Counted from the stretch's first letter, positions 42,385-52,537 are shown. The stretch: DNA of 64,000 nucleotides from Bacteroidaceae bacterium (GCA_902362375.1 CABIVS010000003.1:621178-685177); one strand, 5' to 3'. Notes: generated from the letters alone by a model not told the origin. Program-made: numbers and translations.

Positions 42385-44649
42385 ATGAATGGTTTGAACA
42401 GAGGAATTATAAGATTGCTCCTTTTATCTTTATTGCTCCTTTTAGGGGTGAGTAGTTGTTCTCAAAAAGAGGAACGACGTATTTTAGTTGTCCACTCTTA
42501 TGAGGAAACTTATGCAGCTTATCCGGAATTTAACCGGATGATAGCGGAGCAATTTGAAAAAGAGAAAATTGATGCTGATATTCGTACCGTTTATTTAGAC
42601 TGTGAATCTTATTGGGAGGAACCGGAACTGGAACGGATGCGCTTTCTGGTTGATTCCGTTTCGAGAGACTGGCGACCGGAAGTGATTCTGGTGAATGAAG
42701 ACCAAGCCACTTATTCATTGATGAAATGTGGAATTCAGTTGGCGAAAGAAGTGCCTGTGGTTTTTGGTGGTGTCAATTATCCGAATTGGGGATTGTTGAA
42801 ACATCATCCCAACGTGACAGGTTTTCATGACAAGATAGCCTTTAATGAGAATATCAGTGTGGCAAAAGAGCTCTTCGGTGAGCACGTCCGTTTGTTTACC
42901 ATGCTCGACACTACCTATATCGACAAACAAATCAGAAGAGATGCAAAGGAGCAGTTTAAAGGATGTAAAGTGACCGGATTCATAGATAATCCTGAACTTT
43001 CTCCGGAAGAACAGATACGTTTGGTGCAGGAAGAAGGTTATACCCGCTTCATGGCTATTCCTTTGCGTAATGCCAGAAATCATTCGGATGCCACTTTTAT
43101 GTGGGTTTTAAACAGGAGCTACCGCGACCAATGTTATATTCAGTTGAAACGTGATTACACCACTATTAATATTGGAAGCATCTGCGGTAGTCCCAGTCTG
43201 ACAGCCATTAATGAAGCCTTTGGGTTTGGTGAGAAGTTGTTGGGTGGATACATCACTTCGCTACCTATTCAGGTAGAAGAAGAAGTGAAAACTGCCGTTC
43301 GCATATTACATGGTACAAGCCCCTCGGATATACCCATTGTTGAAAGTCGGAAAGAGTATGTCGTAGACTGGAATACAATGAAACAAATTGGCTTGGGCAA
43401 GGAAAGTATTCCTGCAAAATATAGCATTATTAATATTCCGTTCAGAGACAAGTATCCATTTCTTTGGGGAACTTTAGTCGCTTCACTAATTCTTTTCCTG
43501 ACATTTCTTTTTGCTTCGCTTTGGTGGTTATACCTTCGGGAACAGACGAGAAAAAAACAGGCGCTTATAGCATTGGCTGATGAAAAAGAAACATTGTCAT
43601 TAGCTATTGAGGGTGGAATGACGTATGCTTGGAGATTGGATAACGGTTGTTTTGTTTTTGAAGATGCATTCTGGTCGTCGCAAGGGCTGAATCCTAGACA
43701 ACTTTCGTTTAAGGAATTCATGAGCTTTATTCATCCCGATCATTGGGAAGGAGTGAAGTTCAACTGGCAAAATCTGAAAACAGCCCAAAAGAAAGTAGTA
43801 CGGGAGCTTTGTAACTTCGACGGTAAAGGATATCAGTGGTGGGAGTTCCGTTATACTACTAAACAGCTACCGGGTGGCGAATATAAAACAGCAGGTTTGC
43901 TGCTCAACATACAAGATATAAAGGATCGTGAAGAGGAACTGGAAGCTGCGCGCTTGCTCGCTGAAAAGGCAGAATTGAAACAATCCTTCCTGGCAAATAT
44001 GAGCCATGAGATACGTACTCCGCTTAATTCGATTGTTGGTTTTGCCAATATTCTGGCATTGGAAGATGGGTTGAGTTCCGTAGAACGCGAAGAATATATC
44101 GGTACCATTAACAAGAACAGCGAGTTGCTGCTCAAACTGATTAACGATATTCTGGAGCTTTCCCGTATCGAATCAGGCTATATGTCTTTCTCATTCAAGA
44201 AATGTAGGGTGAGAGAGCTGATTGATGACATTTATATGACTCACCAGGTATTGATTGCCCCACGTCTGGAATTCCTGAAAGAAGTGGATAATATACCTTT
44301 GGAGATTAATGTGGATAGGGAGCGTTTGATACAAGTTCTAACAAACTTCTTGAATAACGCCAGTAAGTTTACGGAAACCGGGTATATCAAATTAGGGTAT
44401 ATTTATCTACCGGATGAAGGTAACGTGCGGATTTATGTAGAAGATACCGGAAAGGGTATTCCACGTGAAGAACAACGGATGATTTTTAGCCGTTTTTACA
44501 AACAGAACGAATTCTCACAGGGAGCAGGATTGGGACTTTCTATTTGTCAGGTGATTATAGAAAAGTTGGGTGGAAGGATTGAACTCAAATCCGAAGTAGG
44601 CAAGGGAAGTCGCTTTACGGTCATCCTTCCTTGCCGGGTAGTGTCTTGA
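42385..44649 (+). CDS. Sensor histidine kinase with periplasmic substrate-binding-like domain
   Basis: 754 residues. SpII-like N-terminus (LLLLLGVSSC); a periplasmic ABC substrate-binding-like domain (about 30-330: ILVVHSYEETYAAYPEFNRM, PVVFGGVNYPNW); one membrane span (LVASLILFLTFLFASLWWLY); a PAS-like region; HisKA with H-box SFLANMSHEIRTPLNSIVGF; HATPase with N-box FLNNASKFT, VEDTGKGI and GAGLGLSIC. There is no receiver domain and no response regulator next door, so the partner is unlinked. It probably senses a small periplasmic solute. Signal peptide and a transmembrane span make lipid anchoring uncertain. Confidence 0.87.
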   Translation: MNGLNRGIIRLLLLSLLLLLGVSSCSQKEERRILVVHSYEETYAAYPEFNRMIAEQFEKEKIDADIRTVYLDCESYWEEPELERMRFLVDSVSRDWRPEVILVNEDQATYSLMKCGIQLAKEVPVVFGGVNYPNWGLLKHHPNVTGFHDKIAFNENISVAKELFGEHVRLFTMLDTTYIDKQIRRDAKEQFKGCKVTGFIDNPELSPEEQIRLVQEEGYTRFMAIPLRNARNHSDATFMWVLNRSYRDQCYIQLKRDYTTINIGSICGSPSLTAINEAFGFGEKLLGGYITSLPIQVEEEVKTAVRILHGTSPSDIPIVESRKEYVVDWNTMKQIGLGKESIPAKYSIINIPFRDKYPFLWGTLVASLILFLTFLFASLWWLYLREQTRKKQALIALADEKETLSLAIEGGMTYAWRLDNGCFVFEDAFWSSQGLNPRQLSFKEFMSFIHPDHWEGVKFNWQNLKTAQKKVVRELCNFDGKGYQWWEFRYTTKQLPGGEYKTAGLLLNIQDIKDREEELEAARLLAEKAELKQSFLANMSHEIRTPLNSIVGFANILALEDGLSSVEREEYIGTINKNSELLLKLINDILELSRIESGYMSFSFKKCRVRELIDDIYMTHQVLIAPRLEFLKEVDNIPLEINVDRERLIQVLTNFLNNASKFTETGYIKLGYIYLPDEGNVRIYVEDTGKGIPREEQRMIFSRFYKQNEFSQGAGLGLSICQVIIEKLGGRIELKSEVGKGSRFTVILPCRVVS

Positions 44650-44680
44650 TAAAAACTAATGGAAGGGAATGCCAACCGTA

Positions 44681-45088
44681 TTATTTCTTGTTTTTCCCTT
44701 TCTCCATTGTTCCCAGGTAAATCTCCAGTGAACGGGTGGAAATCTGTATTTCGCGGAAAGATACGCCTAGAGAAGCTATCAACAGAATCAGTGCCAGTCC
44801 GAATACGTAAGCGGAAAATAATTGCAGTCCGATATAAATAAGAAACATACTGACTACGCAGAGAAAAAGGCTTGCAATACCCAGTCCTTGCATTGTACGG
44901 GTCAGATTCAACCGTTTCCGTAAATTCTCGATTTGAGCTTCAGTGATATCCGAAGGGTTTTCCACGTAGCGGTCACGTAGTTGGCGTACAAGTTGGGCAT
45001 ACGATAAGAAACGGTTGGTATAAGCTAGTAAAATCAATGAAACTGCCGAGAAAAGCAGGGTAGGAGTAGTGAGGGTTAATTCTTCCAT
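44681..45088 (-). CDS. DUF2721 membrane protein
   Basis: 135 residues from MEELTLTTPTLLFSAVS (45088), which fits the family start; an ATG at 45124 would add 12 residues. There are three hydrophobic segments (TLLFSAVSLILLAYTNRF, GLGIASLFLCVVSMFLIYIGL, VFGLALILLIASLGVSF in parts) with basic LRDRYVENPSDITEAQIENLRKR between them. DUF2721 is of unknown function. It lies downstream of kbl, separated by the long inverted repeat. Confidence 0.78.
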   Translation of the reverse strand: MEELTLTTPTLLFSAVSLILLAYTNRFLSYAQLVRQLRDRYVENPSDITEAQIENLRKRLNLTRTMQGLGIASLFLCVVSMFLIYIGLQLFSAYVFGLALILLIASLGVSFREIQISTRSLEIYLGTMEKGKNKK

Positions 45089-45138
45089 AATCTTTTTATA
45101 GTTAAGCAGCGGTTCAAAATTCATTAAATAAAAGAGAT

Positions 45139-45228
45139 TTTTTAGGCACGGATTACACGGATTTCACGGTTTTTAGAAATATGCTTGCATAAAGCAACAG
45201 CGTAATCCGTGTAATCCGTGCCTAAAAA
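45139..45228. repeat. Perfect 25-bp inverted repeat (Bacteroides intergenic palindrome)
   Basis: 45139-45163 and 45204-45228 are exact reverse complements (core GGCACGGATTACACGGATT), enclosing 40 bases. It lies between kbl and the DUF2721 gene, both on the minus strand, and may terminate kbl. Confidence 0.85.
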
Positions 45229-45258
45229 TGGATTCTGCAAGGAAACCTTGCTTCGGAG

Positions 45259-46452
45259 TTATTCCGTTTTCAATACGTTAAGCTCTTTACCTACCTTGAT
45301 AAAGGCAGCGATACACTTGTCAAGATGTGCTTTTTCGTGTCCTGCAGAAATCTGTACACGGATGCGGGCCTGATCTTTCGGCACTACCGGATAGTAGAAA
45401 CCTGTCACATAGATCCCTTCTTCCTGCATGCGTGCAGCATAAATTTGAGACAGTTTCGCATCATACAGCATTACCGCACAAATAGCACTTTGTGTCGGTT
45501 TAATATCAAATCCGGCAGCCGTCATCTTATCACGGAAGTAGTTTACATTTTCAACCAACTTGTCATGCAGTGCATTGCTCTCTTTCAGCATCTTGAAAAC
45601 TTCAAGACTTGCACCGATGATACCCGGAGCCAATGAATTGGAGAACAAATACGGGCGGCTGCGTTGACGGAGTAAATCAATGATTTCTTTGCGTCCGGTG
45701 GTAAATCCTCCCAGTGCACCGCCGAAAGCCTTACCCAACGTTCCTGTGTAAATATCTACACGTCCGTGAGTCTTATACAACTCGCTTACGCCATGACCAG
45801 TGGCACCTACCACACCGGCAGAGTGAGATTCGTCCACCATTACCAACGCATCGTATTTCTCGGCAAGATCACAAATCTGATCCATCGGAGCTACATTGCC
45901 GTCCATTGAGAACACACCGTCCGTAACAATAATACGGAAGCGTTGTGCCTGCGCTTCTTGCAGACATCTTTCCAGGTCTTTCATGTCAGCATTGGCATAA
46001 CGGTAACGTTTCGCTTTGCAAAGACGTACCCCGTCAATGATAGAAGCGTGGTTTAGCGAATCCGAGATAATGGCATCCTCTTCGGAGAAAAGCGGTTCGA
46101 ATACACCGCCGTTAGCATCGAAGCAGGCAGCATACAGAATCGTGTCTTCAGTCTGGAAATAGTCCGAGATAGCAGCTTCCAGTTCTTTGTGTATATCTTG
46201 TGTTCCACAAATGAAACGGACAGACGACATTCCGTATCCACGGTTATTCATCATTTCCTGTGAAGCCTTGATTAATCGGGGATGATTGGACAATCCTAGA
46301 TAGTTGTTTGCGCAGAAGTTTAATACTTCCTTACCTTTTACAGTGATGGCAGCTTGCTGCGCACTTTCAATCAGTCGTTCTTCTTTATAAAGTCCGGCTT
46401 CCTTGATTTCAGCCAATGTTTGGCGGAGATATTCTTGCATTTTACCGTACAT
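45259..46452 (-). CDS. kbl: Glycine C-acetyltransferase (2-amino-3-ketobutyrate CoA ligase)
   Basis: 397 residues, alpha-oxoamine synthase PLP fold: NFCANNYLGLSNHPRLIKA, VMVDESHSAGVVGATGHG, YTGTLGKAFGGALGGFTTG (PLP Lys), RSRPYLFSNSLAP. It cleaves 2-amino-3-ketobutyrate with CoA to glycine and acetyl-CoA. It is divergent from an SDR-type threonine dehydrogenase, so the two form the threonine degradation route. Confidence 0.94.
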   Translation of the reverse strand: MYGKMQEYLRQTLAEIKEAGLYKEERLIESAQQAAITVKGKEVLNFCANNYLGLSNHPRLIKASQEMMNNRGYGMSSVRFICGTQDIHKELEAAISDYFQTEDTILYAACFDANGGVFEPLFSEEDAIISDSLNHASIIDGVRLCKAKRYRYANADMKDLERCLQEAQAQRFRIIVTDGVFSMDGNVAPMDQICDLAEKYDALVMVDESHSAGVVGATGHGVSELYKTHGRVDIYTGTLGKAFGGALGGFTTGRKEIIDLLRQRSRPYLFSNSLAPGIIGASLEVFKMLKESNALHDKLVENVNYFRDKMTAAGFDIKPTQSAICAVMLYDAKLSQIYAARMQEEGIYVTGFYYPVVPKDQARIRVQISAGHEKAHLDKCIAAFIKVGKELNVLKTE

Positions 46453-46588
46453 AGTGTTTGGGTGATTAAGTTATATTGCAAAGGACACAATTTTTCTTGG
46501 AATAACAATGTCTTTTTGATTAAAATCTGAAAAAAAAGTGCTTACTTTGCGCACTATTTAAGCTTGATATTCTAAGTCAGAAGAAAAA

Positions 46589-47542
46589 ATGGAACACATT
46601 TTGATTATTGGAGCTACCGGACAGATAGGGTCGGAGCTAACGATGGAGCTACGGAAACGTTACGGAAATGCAAATGTAGTAGCAGGTTATATTCCGGGTG
46701 CAGAACCTAAAGGGGAATTAAAGGAGTCGGGACCGTCGGCAATTGCTGATGTAACAGATGGCGATGCAATTGCATCTGTAGTAAAAGAGTATCACATTGA
46801 TACGATTTATAATTTGGCTGCTCTGTTGTCCGTAGTTGCCGAGTCGAAACCCAAGTTGGCTTGGAAAATAGGCATCGACGGATTGTGGAATGTGCTGGAA
46901 GTGGCACGTGAACAAGGGTGCGCAGTGTTTACTCCGAGTTCTATCGGTTCGTTTGGAGCTAGTACGCCTCACACGAAAACACCGCAGGACACCATTCAGC
47001 GTCCGCGTACCATGTATGGAGTCACTAAAGTAACGACAGAGTTATTGAGTGATTACTATTTTAATAAATACGGTGTCGATACCCGTGCTGTCCGTTTCCC
47101 GGGCATTATTTCGAATGTGACCCCTCCGGGAGGAGGTACGACTGATTATGCTGTCGATATTTACTACTCGGCAGTGAAAGGAGAAAAGTTTGTGTGCCCC
47201 ATTAAGCAAGGCACTTTAATGGATATGATGTACATGCCGGATGCGCTGAACGCAGCAATTACGCTGATGGAAGCCGATCCGGCAAGATTGATACACCGCA
47301 ATGCTTTCAATATCGCTTCCATGAGTTTCGACCCGGAAACGATATATCAGGCTATCAAGAAGCATGTGCCGCAGTTTGAGATGATCTATGATATAGATCC
47401 TCTGAAACAGCGTATAGCCGATAGCTGGCCCGATAGCCTGGACGATACCTGCGCTCGTGAAGAGTGGGGATGGAAGCCGGCCTACAATTTGGAAAGCATG
47501 ACGGTAGATATGCTTGAAAAGTTAAGAGAGAAACTGAAATAA
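46589..47542 (+). CDS. tdh: SDR-type L-threonine 3-dehydrogenase
   Basis: 317 residues, extended SDR fold: NAD motif IGATGQIGSEL, NLAALLSVVAESKP, TPSSIGSFG, YGVTKVTTELL (catalytic Tyr-Lys) and FPGIISNVTPPGGGTTDYAV, a stretch typical of epimerase-like threonine dehydrogenases. It oxidises threonine to 2-amino-3-ketobutyrate for Kbl, encoded divergently 136 bases away. The name rests on the motifs plus this neighbour. Confidence 0.85.
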   Translation: MEHILIIGATGQIGSELTMELRKRYGNANVVAGYIPGAEPKGELKESGPSAIADVTDGDAIASVVKEYHIDTIYNLAALLSVVAESKPKLAWKIGIDGLWNVLEVAREQGCAVFTPSSIGSFGASTPHTKTPQDTIQRPRTMYGVTKVTTELLSDYYFNKYGVDTRAVRFPGIISNVTPPGGGTTDYAVDIYYSAVKGEKFVCPIKQGTLMDMMYMPDALNAAITLMEADPARLIHRNAFNIASMSFDPETIYQAIKKHVPQFEMIYDIDPLKQRIADSWPDSLDDTCAREEWGWKPAYNLESMTVDMLEKLREKLK

Positions 47543-48390
47543 TGAAAAAACTAATTGCAGGGGTCATACTGCTCGGTATATTGAGCTCTTGTGGAAACAA
47601 GAAAACAAATATTGACCCTTTCGCATCTATTACTAAAGAGGTGGATTCAATCCGGCAGATAGCCGATTCTAGCCACCATGATAAATCGCCGGAAGATCCG
47701 CAGCCTATACAGGCAGATGAATCTTTCGATGATTTTATCTACAATTTTGCTTCCGATGAAGTGTTACAGCGTCAGCGTGTGAAATTTCCATTGCCCTACT
47801 ACAATGGAGATAAGAAATCAAACATCGAGGAACGCAACTGGAAGCATGATGACTTGTTTACCAAGCAGCATTATTATACTCTGCTGTTTGATAGAGAAGA
47901 AGACATGGATTTAGTAGGAGATACCTCCCTCACTTCTGTGCAGGTAGAGTGGATGTTCGTGAAAACGCGAATGGTGAAAAGATACTATTTTGAACGTATC
48001 AAAGGTGCATGGATGCTGGAGGCAATCAACCTGCGGCCTATTGAGCAAAGTGATAATGAGAACTTTGTTGAGTTTTTCGGACATTTTGCAACGGATAGTC
48101 TTTTTCAGAGTCAGCGTGTGAGGGATCCGTTAGCTTTTGTAACCAGCGATCCGGACGATGATTTCTCCATTTTGGAGACAACCCTCGATCTTAATCAGTG
48201 GTTTGCCTTCAAACCGGTACTTCCTGTCGACCGCCTTTCTAATATTAATTACGGACAGCGGAATGGCGATGATTCGCCCACGAAAATTCTGGCGTTGAAA
48301 GGTATCGGCAATGGTTTTTCCAATATCCTTTATTTCCGCCGGAAAGCCGGAGAATGGGAATTGTATAAGTTTGAAGATACAAGTATCTGA
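47542..48390 (+). CDS. DUF4348 lipoprotein
   Basis: 282 residues. SpII signal LLGILSSCGNKK, then two similar halves (FDDFIYNFASDEVLQRQRVKFPLPYY and FVEFFGHFATDSLFQSQRVRDPLAF in parts), as in the Bacteroidetes DUF4348 family of unknown function. Its ATG overlaps the tdh stop by one base, so it is co-translated with tdh. Probably anchored in the envelope. Confidence 0.8.
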   Translation: MKKLIAGVILLGILSSCGNKKTNIDPFASITKEVDSIRQIADSSHHDKSPEDPQPIQADESFDDFIYNFASDEVLQRQRVKFPLPYYNGDKKSNIEERNWKHDDLFTKQHYYTLLFDREEDMDLVGDTSLTSVQVEWMFVKTRMVKRYYFERIKGAWMLEAINLRPIEQSDNENFVEFFGHFATDSLFQSQRVRDPLAFVTSDPDDDFSILETTLDLNQWFAFKPVLPVDRLSNINYGQRNGDDSPTKILALKGIGNGFSNILYFRRKAGEWELYKFEDTSI

Positions 48391-48437
48391 TACGGGTTAC
48401 GACGCACTATAACAGTATAACTTATAACTAGAAATAT

Positions 48438-49430
48438 ATGTATTCTCTTTTGCCCTACAATACATTCGGCATCGATGTCAGTGCCGCTCGTTTTTTAGAA
48501 TATTCTTCGGTTGAAGAATTGAAGAAGCTGATTGTGCAAGGTGCCGTTGTGACACCTTTTTTGCATATTGGTGGCGGCAGTAACCTGCTGTTTACCAAAG
48601 ATTACGACGGATTGATACTCCATTCCCGCATTGAAGGAATCGAAGTGACGGAAGAAGATGAATACTCTGTATCGGTACGAGTGGGAGCGGGGGTAGTATG
48701 GGACGACTTCGTTGCATATTGCGTAGAACATGGATGGTATGGAACGGAGAATCTGTCGCTCATTCCCGGTGAAGTGGGAGCGAGTGCGGTACAAAACATT
48801 GGAGCTTATGGCGTTGAAGTGAAAGATCTGATAACAGCAGTGGAAACAGTGAACATTCAAGCTGAAGAACGCGTTTATTCGGTGGAAGAGTGTGGGTATA
48901 CCTACCGTAACAGTATTTTTAAACGTCCGGAAAACAAGTCGGCTTTTGTCACCTATGTCCGTTTCCGGCTTAGTAAAAAAGAATATTATACGTTAGATTA
49001 TGGAACCATTCGTCAGGAGCTTGAAAAATATCCGGCATTGACGCTTTCTGTTGTACGGAAAGTGATAATTGAGATTCGTGAGAGCAAGTTGCCCGACCCG
49101 AAAGTAATGGGTAATGCCGGCAGCTTCTTTATGAATCCCATTGTGCCGAAAGAAAAACTGGAAGCCTTGCAGCAGGAATATCCCCGGATACCATACTATG
49201 AGCTGTCAGACGGTCGGGTGAAAATCCCGGCAGGATGGATGATCGATCAATGCGGCTGGAAAGGTAAGGCTTTAGGTCCGGCTGCCGTGCATGATAAACA
49301 AGCACTGGTATTAGTGAATCTTGGTGGAGCAAAAGGTAGCGATATCCTTGCGCTTTCAGATGCAGTTCGAACCTCTGTTCGTGAGAAGTTCGGCATTGAT
49401 ATCCACCCGGAAGTTAACTTAATAAATTGA
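48438..49430 (+). CDS. murB: UDP-N-acetylenolpyruvoylglucosamine reductase
   Basis: 330 residues, type I MurB: FAD-binding [65 protein letters not shown] (in parts), YRNSIFK, and [12 protein letters not shown] (catalytic Ser/acid region), HPEVNLI. It reduces UDP-GlcNAc-enolpyruvate to UDP-MurNAc for peptidoglycan. Confidence 0.94.
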   Translation: MYSLLPYNTFGIDVSAARFLEYSSVEELKKLIVQGAVVTPFLHIGGGSNLLFTKDYDGLILHSRIEGIEVTEEDEYSVSVRVGAGVVWDDFVAYCVEHGWYGTENLSLIPGEVGASAVQNIGAYGVEVKDLITAVETVNIQAEERVYSVEECGYTYRNSIFKRPENKSAFVTYVRFRLSKKEYYTLDYGTIRQELEKYPALTLSVVRKVIIEIRESKLPDPKVMGNAGSFFMNPIVPKEKLEALQQEYPRIPYYELSDGRVKIPAGWMIDQCGWKGKALGPAAVHDKQALVLVNLGGAKGSDILALSDAVRTSVREKFGIDIHPEVNLIN

Positions 49431-49588
49431 GAAGTAAAAATTGAGAATGAAGAATAGCTATATGAATAATGAAAAGTGTTCAGGTGTAGAAATACTCTAT
49501 AACCTTTCTTTTTTTCGTTCTCAATTCCAAAATTCTCATTCTCAACTATTATTTTTTAATTCTCAATTTTCAATTCTCAGTTAAACAA

Positions 49589-50347
49589 GTGAAAGTAAGA
49601 ATCATTGGAAGTGGAACATCGACGGGAGTACCCCAAATCGGCTGTACATGTCCGGTTTGTACTTCTGCCGATCCGAAAGATAACCGATTGCGTGCATCTG
49701 CTATTGTCGAGACAGATGATGCGCGGATTTTGATAGATTGCGGTCCGGATTTCCGGACACAGGTATTGCATCTTCCTTTTGAGAAGATAGATGGTGTGCT
49801 CATTACGCATGAACATTATGACCATGTGGGCGGGTTGGACGATTTACGTCCGTTTTGCCGGTTTGGTTCAGTGCCTATTTATGCGGAAAATTATGTGGCG
49901 CAAGGCTTGCGTTTGCGTATGCCCTATTGCTTTGTCGACCATCGTTATCCGGGCGTTCCCGACATTCCTTTGCAGGAAATTTCTGTGGGGCAGGCCTTTT
50001 CTGTTAACCACACGGAGGTGCTTCCTTTACGTGTGATGCATGGGCGATTGCCTATTTTGGGATATCGTATCGGGCAATTAGGTTATATCACTGATATGTT
50101 GACCATGCCCGAAGAATCTTATGAACAATTGGCGGGAATAGATGTTTTGGTAGTGAATGCACTTCGGATTGCCTCGCATCCTACCCATCAGAATCTGGAA
50201 GAAGCATTGGCAGTGGCGCGGCGCATTCAAGCAAAGAAGACGTACTTTATACACATGAGTCATGATATGGGCTTACATGCGGAGGTTGAAAAGAGCCTTC
50301 CGGAAAATATTCACCTGGCATTCGACGGATTGGATATCTATCTTTGA
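49589..50347 (+). CDS. MBL-fold metal hydrolase (PhnP-like)
   Basis: 252 residues from a GTG start (KVRIIGSGTSTGVPQIGCTC). Metal site THEHYDHVGGLDDLRPF, MHGRLPILGYRIG, ITDMLTMPEESYEQLAGIDVLVVNALR and HMSHDMGLHA. It resembles PhnP/RNase Z-like phosphodiesterases. The 158-base gap before it contains AATTCTCA / TTGAGAAT repeats. The substrate is unknown; a cyclic phosphate is possible. Confidence 0.85.
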   Translation: MKVRIIGSGTSTGVPQIGCTCPVCTSADPKDNRLRASAIVETDDARILIDCGPDFRTQVLHLPFEKIDGVLITHEHYDHVGGLDDLRPFCRFGSVPIYAENYVAQGLRLRMPYCFVDHRYPGVPDIPLQEISVGQAFSVNHTEVLPLRVMHGRLPILGYRIGQLGYITDMLTMPEESYEQLAGIDVLVVNALRIASHPTHQNLEEALAVARRIQAKKTYFIHMSHDMGLHAEVEKSLPENIHLAFDGLDIYL

Positions 50348-50430
50348 TTATCGGTGAAATTTTTAGCAAAAGTTTTGTTTTCTTTGTAGAAATTATTATT
50401 TTTGCACCTAGCCGATAAACAGCGAATATT

Positions 50431-52011
50431 ATGAAACTTCGTACGATAGTGAAAATAGCGATCACGTCTTCTGTTGTACTTTTGTGCTCAGGTTTCGCAT
50501 TGTACTCTTTTTTTAGACTGTCGGCGGCCGAAGGGCAGAAGGATTTTAATCTTTATGAACTGGTTCCGTCCACCACTTCAGCCGTGTTTGTTACTGATGA
50601 TGTGCTCGAATTTGTAGCGGAGGTCGATGATCTGACTTGTAGTAAAAATCAGCAATATCTTTATGTGTCCAAACTTTTTTCTTATCTGAAACAAAGCCTT
50701 TATGCCCTCTCGGAAGATACTCCTCATGGTTTGAGCCGGCAAATGAATCAGATGCTGATTAGTTTCCATGAACCGGATAACGAACGGAACCAGATACTTT
50801 ATTGCAGATTGGGAAATGGGGATAAGGAGTTGGTAAACAAGTTTGTACGTAAATATATATCTTCGCTTTATCCGCCGAAAACATTTGCTTACAAAGGAGA
50901 GGAAATAATCATTTACCCGATGGCGGATGGTGATTTTCTTGCCTGCTATCTGAAGTCTGACTTTATGGCATTAAGTTTTCAAAAAAAACTGATTGAAAAC
51001 GTTATTGATGCATATAAGAGTGGCAAATCGCTGGCGGATGATCCTACCTTTACAGGGGTGCGTGCTCCGAAAAAAAGTGCAGCGGCCGCCACAATCTATA
51101 CCCGTATGAAAGGGATGATGGGATGGACGGAATTTGATATGAAGATGAAAGATGATTTTATCTATTTCTCCGGCATTACTCACGATGCGGATACTTGCTT
51201 TGCATTTATAAACCAGCTTCGCCAACAGCAATCAGTCAAAGGCTTCCCGGGTGAGGCACTGCCTTCTACTGCTTTCTATTTTAGCAGACAGGGGATTGCG
51301 GACTGGACATCTTTGCTTTCTTATGGAAATGCGCAGGAACAGAATGAGACGGTTCGCACGAGCGAAGTGCAGAATAGAGATAAAGAATTTTCCCGCTATC
51401 TGATGGAAAATGCCGGACAGGACTTGGTTGCCTGTCTCTTTCTGCGTGAAGATACGTTACAGGATCAGGATGCGGCGGCAGTCTTGAGCCTGTCTGTGGC
51501 AGATGTGACGGAGGCTGAAAGAATGCTTCGTACCCTTGTCAATACTGCTCCGGCAGATGAAGGAAGAAAAACTCCCCGAATTACTTTTTGTTATACTGTA
51601 AATAAGGCATACTTGGTCTATCGGTTGCCTCAAACAACCTTGTTTAAACAATTGACCGGTTTCGTAGAGCCGACTTTGGATATGTATGCGGCATTTTATG
51701 GTGGACGCTTGTTGCTTGCTCCGGATGAGAACAGTCTGTCGCATTATATTCGTCAATTGGATAAAGGTGAAGTGCTCAATGGGGCAATAGCTTATCAGAC
51801 GGGTATGGATCACTTGTCTGATTCGTACCATTTTATGTTGATGGCAGATTTCGACCACGTATTCCGGCAATCGGAAAATTATGTCCGTATCATACCGGAT
51901 TTCTTTCTGCATAATGCCGGCTTCTTCCGTAATTTTACACTCTTTGTCCAGTTTGCCTGTACGGACGGAGTAGTATATCCCAATATTATTTTGAAATATA
52001 AATCAGAATAA
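50431..52011 (+). CDS. Membrane-anchored hypothetical protein (DUF3352-like)
   Basis: 526 residues. One N-terminal membrane segment (VKIAITSSVVLLCSGFALYSFF) is followed by a large periplasmic region with repeated segments such as LVPSTTSAVFVTDDVLEFV, FMALSFQKKLIENVIDAYKSGKSLADDPTF (in parts) and LPSTAFYFSRQGIADW. It resembles the DUF3352-type envelope proteins, function unknown; confidence in the family is low. It is convergent with the DUF3127 gene. Confidence 0.6.
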   Translation: MKLRTIVKIAITSSVVLLCSGFALYSFFRLSAAEGQKDFNLYELVPSTTSAVFVTDDVLEFVAEVDDLTCSKNQQYLYVSKLFSYLKQSLYALSEDTPHGLSRQMNQMLISFHEPDNERNQILYCRLGNGDKELVNKFVRKYISSLYPPKTFAYKGEEIIIYPMADGDFLACYLKSDFMALSFQKKLIENVIDAYKSGKSLADDPTFTGVRAPKKSAAAATIYTRMKGMMGWTEFDMKMKDDFIYFSGITHDADTCFAFINQLRQQQSVKGFPGEALPSTAFYFSRQGIADWTSLLSYGNAQEQNETVRTSEVQNRDKEFSRYLMENAGQDLVACLFLREDTLQDQDAAAVLSLSVADVTEAERMLRTLVNTAPADEGRKTPRITFCYTVNKAYLVYRLPQTTLFKQLTGFVEPTLDMYAAFYGGRLLLAPDENSLSHYIRQLDKGEVLNGAIAYQTGMDHLSDSYHFMLMADFDHVFRQSENYVRIIPDFFLHNAGFFRNFTLFVQFACTDGVVYPNIILKYKSE

Positions 52012-52093
52012 AAATTACGGTTTATATACAATTGTTTATCTCTATGGTTTTGGAGCGGATTATCTGTATGAATAAAAATATCTTCAATTATAA

Positions 52094-52131
52094 AAAAAAC
52101 TCCCGATAGGATTATCCCGTCGAGAGTTTTT
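52094..52131. terminator. Bidirectional terminator
   Basis: An A-run, then ACTCCCG (52099-52105) pairing with CGAGAGT (52121-52127) with one mismatch, then T-run, between convergent genes. Confidence 0.65.
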
Positions 52132-52162
52132 ATGCTTATGCGTCGGATGAATGACTTTCAGT

Positions 52163-52537
52163 TTAGAATGGCAGATCGTCTTTTGCATCACCCGGAGTAA
52201 ATTCGGGCATAGCCGATGGAGCCGGGGGAGGAACGGGAGAACCAGAAGCCATTGGAGCACCTGCACTGACGCGCTCTACTTTCCATGCGCGGATACTGTT
52301 GAACCAACGGTCATTCCATTGGCGGGCGTCAACGTCGAATGATACGGTCAGTTCTTCACCCATTTGAATGTTGAATTGCTCGATTTTGTCTGCACCAAAT
52401 ACGTCGAAACACATTTTGCGCGGATATTGATCATGGTTTTCAATAACGTACTCTTGTGATTTCCACTCGTTGCCGCTAGTTTTTGAAACTCCGCCTCTCG
52501 GGGGGAGGATAGCGATGATTTTTCCTGTAAATTCCAT
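52163..52537 (-). CDS. DUF3127 protein with SSB-like acidic tail
   Basis: 124 residues. OB-fold-like core GKIIAILPPRGGVSKTSGNEWKSQEYVIEN (in parts), MCFDVFGADKIEQFNIQMGEELTVSFDVDAR (in parts), WFNSIRAWKVERV, then a Pro-rich linker and the C-terminal GDAKDDLPF. The last residues mimic the DDDIPF-type tail of single-stranded DNA-binding proteins that recruits repair enzymes. DUF3127 is Bacteroidetes-restricted and uncharacterised. It sits divergent from dnaN, in a replication/repair neighbourhood. Confidence 0.82.
   Translation of the reverse strand: MEFTGKIIAILPPRGGVSKTSGNEWKSQEYVIENHDQYPRKMCFDVFGADKIEQFNIQMGEELTVSFDVDARQWNDRWFNSIRAWKVERVSAGAPMASGSPVPPPAPSAMPEFTPGDAKDDLPF

Noticed and set aside
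45139..45228. Invertible element like that before upxY
   Set aside because: The loop is only 40 bases, holds no promoter, and no recombinase is adjacent; a hairpin terminator or dispersed repeat is simpler.
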